From: Hugenholtzia roseola DSM 9546
GTDB taxonomy: Bacteria > Bacteroidota > Bacteroidia > Cytophagales > Bernardetiaceae
NCBI RefSeq assembly: GCF_000422585.1
Contig: NZ_KE383880.1
Span: 190,459-254,458 of the forward strand
Direction of reading: 5' to 3'
Length of the DNA: 64,000 bases
Within the stretch, counting starts at the first letter, position 1, and each line of letters begins with the position of its first letter. The notes under the pieces were generated by a model. The model saw only the letters and a list, made by a program, of their open reading frames with translations, was not told where the DNA came from and searched no databases. The position numbers and the translations under genes were made by a program. Below are positions 58,708 through 64,000 of this stretch, piece by piece.

Positions 58708-61683
58708 ATGAAACCATTTTTGCGTCTTGTTGCGGAAGAATTGTACCAAACAAAAGGCGAAGACCTCGAAAAACTTTACATTGTTTTGCCCTCGCGCCGC
58801 GCTTCACTTTATTTGAAGGCGCATTTGGCAGATGTGATAACCCACAATATTTTCGCGCCACATATTTTGGCGATAGAAGATTTTGTGTCCCTGCTTACCG
58901 AAACTGAAACGCTGGATAATACTACTTTGCTTTTTAAATTGTTTCAAAGTTTTAAAAAATTTGATAGACTAACTGGGGAAGGAGAAATACACAGCATGGA
59001 GCGTTTTTCGCCTTTGGGCATGACGCTTTTAATGGACTTCAACGCCATAGACCGCGATTTAGTGGAGGCAAAAGATTTATTTGATTATTTAGATAAAGTA
59101 AAATCTATTGAAAGATGGGCGGAAGAGTTTGGAACAGAAATAGAAATTGACGAGCGAAGCCGTCTTGGAGATTACTACAAGTTTTGGCAAATTGTGTCGC
59201 AAACCTATTTCGACTTTCGCAAGACCTTAGAACGCGAAAAGAAAGCCTATACAGGCTTGATTTTCAGGGAAGTAGCCGAAAATGTGTCCGATTTGGTGGA
59301 AGGGCGTGGCATCGAGCAAGTTGTTTTTGCAGGCTTCAATAATCTTTTTAAAAGCGAAGAGAAAATTATTCGGAATTTAGAAAAAAGCGGCAAAGCCCTT
59401 TGTTTTTGGGATATTGACGAATTTTATTTGAAAAATCCTGTGCATGAGGCAGGCAAATATTTTCGTCGTTATCAAGAACAAAAAATAATTAAAAAAGAGC
59501 CTCAATTTATCAGCAATAGCCTATCTTCTACCCCCAAAACGATACGGGTATTGAGTGTTGCAAATCAGGTTACGCAGGCAAAATTGGCGGGCTTTTTATT
59601 AGAAAAAACACTAAACGAAATTATTGCACAAAATAAATTTTCGCAGTTTGCACAAAGTAGAAATCATACGGCTATTTTGCTGCCCGACGAGAGCCTACTT
59701 TTGCCCATGCTCTACTCGCTGCCTGAAAGTAGCGCAGGCGTAGATGTGCCAAAGTTGGTTAATATTACCATGGGGGTTTCTTTGAAAAATACACCTTTTT
59801 ATACGCTTATTGCTAATATATTTCAAATGCAGGAAAATATGTTGGTAGATGAGCAGGGCAGAGCCTTAGCGGTTTACCACAAAGATTTGATTCGCCTATT
59901 GCAGCACCCTTATTTGCGCAGCCAAGAAGAAGATGAAAATCCGCCTTTAATTCGTTTGAAAGAAGAAAATTTAGTTTATTTTCCAATAGAAGAATTAAAA
60001 CAATACAAAAAGAATGGCTGGTTTTATGGTAGGATATTTGACTATTGGAAAGACGACACCAATCAAGGTTTGTTTTACTTTTTTAATTTAATAGAAGAAT
60101 TAGCACACCGTTTGCCCGAACTGCCCGAAGAAAGTTTGGAAAGTGAATATATTTTTGAGTTTTATAAGCTACTCAAACACATAGAAACGCTGCTTCAACT
60201 TTATGGCAATCTCACGCCCCGACAAGCCGAAAACGAGAGCGAAACAGAAGAAAAAACAAAGGTTTTGGGTGGAAAAAAAGATAATTTACTCTCCTTTAAA
60301 GCCTTTAAAAATTTCATTTTAGAACTATTGAAAGAACGCCGTATTCCCTTTACAGGTGAGCCGATTGCGCCGATTCAAATCATGGGCATGTTGGAAAGTC
60401 GTGCCTTAGATTTTGAAAATGTAATCGTCCTTTCTTGCAATGAGGGCGTGCTGCCGCGTGGAAAGGTACTCAATTCCCTGATTCCATTCGAGGTACGGCG
60501 CACTTCGGGGCTGCCCACTTATTCGGAAGACGATTCGGTGTATGCTTACCATTTTTATAGAATTTTACAAAGAGCCAAAAATATTACATTGATTTATTCT
60601 ACCGATACCGAGGGAAGCAGAAATGGCGAAAGGAGTCGTTTTATTGCCCAAATTGCAAACGAATTGGCACATCTGCCTCATATTCAATACAGTGAGGAAA
60701 CCATTAACCTTTCACTACCTACTCAAAATGTATCGAAATGGCAAGTAGAAAAAGATGAAGTCATACAAAAAAGAGTAGAAACTTACTTGACAGAAAGCGG
60801 CATTACGCCCACTTATTTGAGCCAGTATTTGGAAGACCCGATGCAGTTTTTTGAAAATAAAGTAGTGGGGTTGGAAAGGAGCAAGGAAGTAGAGGAGGAT
60901 ATGTTACAAAATACTTTTGGAACGGTTTTGCACCAAACATTAGAGCTTATTTTTAAACCTTTTATTGGAAAGACTATGGATAAAAGTCAAGTCTATCAAA
61001 TAAAAGAAAATAAAGATGCACTTCACGATTTAGTAGAACTAACGATTAAAGAAGTTGCAGGCGGTTTATTGCAAGATACAGGCAAAAATTTCCTTCTCAA
61101 AGAAATTACCCATTCGCTTGTTCCGCGCTTTTTGGAAAAGCAGGCTGCCGAAACGCCCTTTGTGGTAGTTGGGCTTGAAGCTAATTTTCGCACCCAGATT
61201 CCCTTCGTTTTTAAGGGGAAAAATAAAACGCTCATTTTGAAAGGCACTGCCGACCGCATTGATTTGGACAAAGATGGCGTTTTGCGTGTCATAGACTACA
61301 AAACAGGACGGCTTGACTCTAAGGAACTCAAAGCCGCTACGATTGCGGATTTGGCACAGGGGAAAGCCCCCAAAGCCCTTCAACTTGTGTTGTATAAGTA
61401 TCTCTTAATCAGGGCATTAGAAGCAAAACAGGTCTTGCACCTGCCTACCCATTTCGAACTAAAAGAGGATACCCAAATACTCTCTGGCTTTTGGTTTTTT
61501 AGGCGTTTGGGTGATGGCTTTACCTCTTATCAAATAAAAGAAGAAGCTAAAACAATTTCAGGTTTTAAAAAAGAAGTGGAAGATTTAGTAATTTCTATTT
61601 CTACCGAAATGCTCGATGCAACACTGCCCTTTTCTATCAAAATAGAAACCAAAGAGGAAGCAGAAAACGAAGAAGAATCATAA
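58708..61683 (+). CDS. PD-(D/E)XK nuclease family protein, AddB-like
   Basis: 991 residues. The N-terminal two-thirds looks like an inactivated superfamily 1 helicase (LEKLYIVLPSRRASLYLKAH; GMLESRALDFENVIVLSCNE with helicase motif IV-V-type sequence; FYRILQRAKNITLIYSTDTEG), without a Walker A. The C-terminal nuclease has GTADRIDLDKDGVLRVIDYK with the Asp...DYK active-site pattern. In AddB relatives a cysteine quartet holds an iron-sulfur cluster around the nuclease; here the expected first cysteine position reads YLEDPMQFFENKVVGL, so the cluster appears absent. Likely acts with a RecB/AddA-like helicase in end resection (inference). Followed by a methyltransferase gene 18 bases later. Confidence 0.85.
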   Translation: MKPFLRLVAEELYQTKGEDLEKLYIVLPSRRASLYLKAHLADVITHNIFAPHILAIEDFVSLLTETETLDNTTLLFKLFQSFKKFDRLTGEGEIHSMERFSPLGMTLLMDFNAIDRDLVEAKDLFDYLDKVKSIERWAEEFGTEIEIDERSRLGDYYKFWQIVSQTYFDFRKTLEREKKAYTGLIFREVAENVSDLVEGRGIEQVVFAGFNNLFKSEEKIIRNLEKSGKALCFWDIDEFYLKNPVHEAGKYFRRYQEQKIIKKEPQFISNSLSSTPKTIRVLSVANQVTQAKLAGFLLEKTLNEIIAQNKFSQFAQSRNHTAILLPDESLLLPMLYSLPESSAGVDVPKLVNITMGVSLKNTPFYTLIANIFQMQENMLVDEQGRALAVYHKDLIRLLQHPYLRSQEEDENPPLIRLKEENLVYFPIEELKQYKKNGWFYGRIFDYWKDDTNQGLFYFFNLIEELAHRLPELPEESLESEYIFEFYKLLKHIETLLQLYGNLTPRQAENESETEEKTKVLGGKKDNLLSFKAFKNFILELLKERRIPFTGEPIAPIQIMGMLESRALDFENVIVLSCNEGVLPRGKVLNSLIPFEVRRTSGLPTYSEDDSVYAYHFYRILQRAKNITLIYSTDTEGSRNGERSRFIAQIANELAHLPHIQYSEETINLSLPTQNVSKWQVEKDEVIQKRVETYLTESGITPTYLSQYLEDPMQFFENKVVGLERSKEVEEDMLQNTFGTVLHQTLELIFKPFIGKTMDKSQVYQIKENKDALHDLVELTIKEVAGGLLQDTGKNFLLKEITHSLVPRFLEKQAAETPFVVVGLEANFRTQIPFVFKGKNKTLILKGTADRIDLDKDGVLRVIDYKTGRLDSKELKAATIADLAQGKAPKALQLVLYKYLLIRALEAKQVLHLPTHFELKEDTQILSGFWFFRRLGDGFTSYQIKEEAKTISGFKKEVEDLVISISTEMLDATLPFSIKIETKEEAENEEES

Positions 61684-61701
61684 AACAACCCATAAACCGT
61701 T

Positions 61702-62490
61702 ATGCTCTCTAAAAATCAAATCAAAAAAATTCGAGGCTTACAACTCAAAAAAAATAGACAAGCCGAAGGACTCTTTTTAGTAGAAGGAGCTAAAATTTTG
61801 GAGGAACTTCTTGCGACGGCAAACACAGAAGACTGGGTAGGCACGTATCAAATAGACAAACTTTGGATTACAGAGCAATTTGCTTCTAAAAACAAAAGGC
61901 AATTAGACGCGCTTTCTACGCTTGCTTGGGAGCTGGCAGACGAACAAAGTTTGATACAAGCAGGCACTTTACAGAGCAATAATGCAGGCATTGCCACCAT
62001 TCGCTTTTTGAAGCCTTCGCTCTCTAAAAGCACTCAACTAATTGAAAAAGAAGGACTTACGCTTGTCTTAGACGATTTGAAAGACCCCGGTAATTTGGGT
62101 ACTATCATTCGTCTTGCGGATTGGTATGGCATCAAACAGTTATTTTGTTCGCCCGAAACAGTGGATTGTTTTAATCCGAAAGTAGTCGCCGCCTCTATGG
62201 GTTCGCTTTTTAGAGTACAAATACAATACTGTGATTTATCTAATTTTTTGGCACAATATAAAAATAAAATTCCTATCTATGCTGCCGTTTTAAAGGGTCA
62301 GAATGTGCATCATACGCCTATGGCGGCGCAGGGCTTGCTGCTAATAGGCAGCGAATCGCATGGCGTAAATCCCGACTTGCTACCTTTGGTAGATGTGCCG
62401 CTCACCATACCGCGTTTTGGAAAGGCGGAATCTTTGAACGCTGCCATTGCCACAGCCATTTTGATAGATAATTGGCGAAAAGGCGTATAA
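61702..62490 (+). CDS. TrmH/SpoU-family RNA 2'-O-methyltransferase
   Basis: 262-residue knotted (SPOUT) methyltransferase. Motif 1 LVLDDLKDPGNLGTIIRLADW, motif 2 LLIGSESHGVNPDLL and motif 3 IPRFGKAESLNAAIATAI are all intact, and the N-terminal substrate-binding domain (KIRGLQLKKNRQAEGLFLVE) is the RlmB/TrmH-type clamp. Target (rRNA or tRNA nucleotide) cannot be told. Directly behind the AddB-like gene on the same strand, so probably co-transcribed. Confidence 0.92.
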   Translation: MLSKNQIKKIRGLQLKKNRQAEGLFLVEGAKILEELLATANTEDWVGTYQIDKLWITEQFASKNKRQLDALSTLAWELADEQSLIQAGTLQSNNAGIATIRFLKPSLSKSTQLIEKEGLTLVLDDLKDPGNLGTIIRLADWYGIKQLFCSPETVDCFNPKVVAASMGSLFRVQIQYCDLSNFLAQYKNKIPIYAAVLKGQNVHHTPMAAQGLLLIGSESHGVNPDLLPLVDVPLTIPRFGKAESLNAAIATAILIDNWRKGV

Positions 62491-62630
62491 AATTTAGATG
62501 CAATTTTTTACAAAAAATTTACGATTTTTTAGCTTGTTTAAAACTATTTTTTGATAAAATACGAATTTTAAAAGCAAATTTTCCGTCGTTTTATCTCAAA
62601 AAAGTGCTTTCTAAAAACTTAAACGAAATA

Positions 62631-62653
62631 GGACAAGGCTCTGCCTTGTCCCT
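62631..62653. repeat. Palindromic core repeat, copy 11
   Basis: GGACAAGGC (62631-62639), TCT, GCCTTGTCC (62643-62651). It lies between the methyltransferase and VWA genes, which converge here. Confidence 0.85.
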
Positions 62654-62661
62654 TGTCAAAT

Positions 62662-63402
62662 CTATTTTTTGATGCTTTCTCCAATTTGCACCAAAATTTG
62701 ATTTAATTCTTCGGTGCTATTCGCCTGAAAGAAAGAACCACCTGTTAGCTCGGATATTTTAATTAAAAATTTATCTTGATAGGTATTTTCTACCGAAATT
62801 TCGTTGTTGTTCGCATCAAGCATCTGAACTGTTTGGTTCGTGCCAATGCCCACACAAAAGACTTTCAACTCTTTCTGACGCGCCAAACGGACGGCGTTGG
62901 TCAGGATGTCTGGTTCTTCGTTATCGCCACCGTCGCTTAGTAAAATCAAATTTTCGTTGGTAGCACCGATGGCATCATACTCTTTAATTGCCAAATCGAG
63001 GGCTTCGCCCAATGCCGTACCTGTGCCTTGCAGGGTATTAACGGTTACAGATTTTACTTTTTCATTAAAACTTTGAATAGAAAAAGTATCCGAAGCAGTT
63101 AGCGGAATAAGGGTTTTTGCCTCCTCGCCTACGATAATGACCCCAATTCGAAACTGTGGATAAGTTTCGTTGAAGGTCATCAGGGCGTTTTTAGCCGCCT
63201 CCAATCGAGTAGGCTCAAAATCTTGCCCTTTCATAAAAGCCGACACATCAAGGGCAACGACAATGTCTGTGCGAATATCAGTTTCGTCAAACTCTTGTGC
63301 CAAGACTGCATCAGGCAAAAAGACCATAAAGGCAAGCAAAAGTGTAAAAACAGTTGCTATTTTTTTACAAAATGAGAACAAAAAATAATGATGAGATTGC
63401 AT
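62662..63402 (-). CDS. VWA-domain protein, exported, with altered metal site
   Basis: 246 residues. Signal peptide (TVFTLLLAFMVFLPDAVLAQ) then a single von Willebrand A domain: IVVALDVSAFMKGQDF, IGVIIVGEEAKTLIPLT, GTGTALGEALDLAIKEY and ILLSDGGDNEE. In BatA/BatB-like proteins the metal site is DxSxS; here the third residue of the triad is Phe (DVSAF), so metal binding may be weakened even though the downstream Thr and Asp are present. No Bat operon is adjacent. Start ATG at 63402 begins the signal peptide. Confidence 0.85.
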   Translation of the reverse strand: MQSHHYFLFSFCKKIATVFTLLLAFMVFLPDAVLAQEFDETDIRTDIVVALDVSAFMKGQDFEPTRLEAAKNALMTFNETYPQFRIGVIIVGEEAKTLIPLTASDTFSIQSFNEKVKSVTVNTLQGTGTALGEALDLAIKEYDAIGATNENLILLSDGGDNEEPDILTNAVRLARQKELKVFCVGIGTNQTVQMLDANNNEISVENTYQDKFLIKISELTGGSFFQANSTEELNQILVQIGESIKK

Positions 63403-63531
63403 ATTTGAAAAGAGGATTAGGATATGATTAGAGTAAAAAAGTTTTTTTATCATTTTAAAGATTAACAGAAATCTTCGTGTTTAGTAGCCTTCAAAAATAA
63501 TGCTAACTATCCAAAAAGCCAAAGAAAGGGC

Positions 63532-63981
63532 TTACTGTTCATTATTTTTCAAGAAATCGGCTAAGGCTTCCAACTTTTTACGGAGTTGCTCTACATCGTG
63601 TTCCTTTTTTTGGGTTGTAATTTTTTTGGAAATGACAACTTGGTTTCCATTTGCTTCCTGTTTGATGATGCTGATAAGAGTGGTAGGCGATTGGGGTGCG
63701 TCTGTTTTTTCTTTTTCGTCTGCCTGCTTTTCTTCCTGCGAAGCATTGTACGGCTGACTTTTCTGCGCCTGCTCTTTCTCCTCTTGTTTTTCTTGGGTTT
63801 GTTTTTTTATAGGCTCTGCCTGCCCTTTTTCTTTTTGTGTAAAAGGCTCATAATCAAGCCTTTGTGCCTGCTGATATACATAGTGCGCCACTTTTTGCCA
63901 AAGGGCAGCGGAAAGCTCTACGCCCACAAATTCGTCTGCTTCGTTGGTAAGAATATGAATATGTGTGTCTTTTGTTTTCAT
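63532..63981 (-). CDS. Hypothetical charged protein
   Basis: 149 residues, not recognised. A short ordered N-terminus (HIHILTNEADEFVGVELSAA) precedes a long Lys/Glu/Gln-rich low-complexity middle (about 50-95) and a C-terminal helix (VEQLRKKLEALADFLKN). No signal peptide. The window ends 19 bases upstream of the start, so its neighbours on that side are unseen. Confidence 0.6.
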   Translation of the reverse strand: MKTKDTHIHILTNEADEFVGVELSAALWQKVAHYVYQQAQRLDYEPFTQKEKGQAEPIKKQTQEKQEEKEQAQKSQPYNASQEEKQADEKEKTDAPQSPTTLISIIKQEANGNQVVISKKITTQKKEHDVEQLRKKLEALADFLKNNEQ

Positions 63982-64000
63982 TTTCGTATCAAAAAATTTA

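Noticed and set aside
1-64000. Prophage or integrative element
   Set aside because: No integrase, portal, terminase, relaxase or conjugation genes, and no tRNA-linked direct repeats; gene content is housekeeping apart from the small repeats and the Rep_3 gene.

Overview
The window reads as chromosomal DNA of a gliding-type Bacteroidota bacterium, most likely a Cytophagales-like lineage. Evidence: GldL and GldM of the gliding/type IX secretion motor; a secreted M43 metalloprotease ending in a type IX sorting domain; a bacterial mevalonate pathway cluster (type 2 IPP isomerase, class II HMG-CoA reductase, GHMP kinase of the GYDIA type); and promoters of the Bacteroidota form TTTG-N19-TAnnTTTG, several of which can be read directly. 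Family names are recognised from the translated sequences; no database search was run.

Layout. 0-12 kb: edge of an Rpn-family nuclease gene, dapA, a family 2 glycosyltransferase, groES-groEL, a MaoC hydratase, nhaD, a lone nuoB, tRNA-Thr(TGT), dprA, an outer-membrane barrel and a Glu/Leu/Phe/Val dehydrogenase. 12-24 kb: a secreted TPR-caspase, a voltage-gated-type K+ channel, a DUF523 protein, pdhA, gldL-gldM (without gldK or gldN) and mutS2. 24-32 kb: a fused two-domain 2-oxoacid dehydrogenase E1, an OprD-like porin with a membrane-anchored diheme cytochrome c resembling TsdA, a 7TMR-DISM/SpoIIE phosphatase and a small exported protein. 32-38 kb: mevalonate genes, a glycosyltransferase and recX. 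38-47 kb: MBOAT acyltransferase, a 1273-residue type IIG restriction-modification protein and the M43 protease. 47-54 kb: TPR protein, a Rep_3-family replication initiator with AT-hook-like motifs, an unrecognised helical protein coupled to a DinB-family protein, signal peptidase I and a DivIVA-like coiled coil. 54-64 kb: a histidine kinase, exported proteins, an AddB-like nuclease with a TrmH-type methyltransferase, a VWA protein and a charged hypothetical protein.

The gene content is mostly housekeeping. The most unusual material lies between genes. A palindromic core (GGACAAGGC-AGT-GCCTTGTCC and variants) recurs 11 times, always intergenic. At least three copies sit inside ~170-bp elements with terminal inverted repeats (called element B here). 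A second ~220-bp family (element A, ends GTTGTTACAACG) occurs twice. At 34.9-35.4 kb a B copy lies inside an A copy between two identical 99-bp direct repeats. The other candidate for something new is the chromosomal Rep_3 initiator at 48.0 kb, whose promoter is bracketed by a perfect 11-bp inverted repeat, one arm of which overlaps the start codon.

Limits: substrate specificities, signal peptides and structural statements are inferred from sequence by eye. Start codons were chosen by homology and signal peptide position because Shine-Dalgarno sequences are weak in this phylum.
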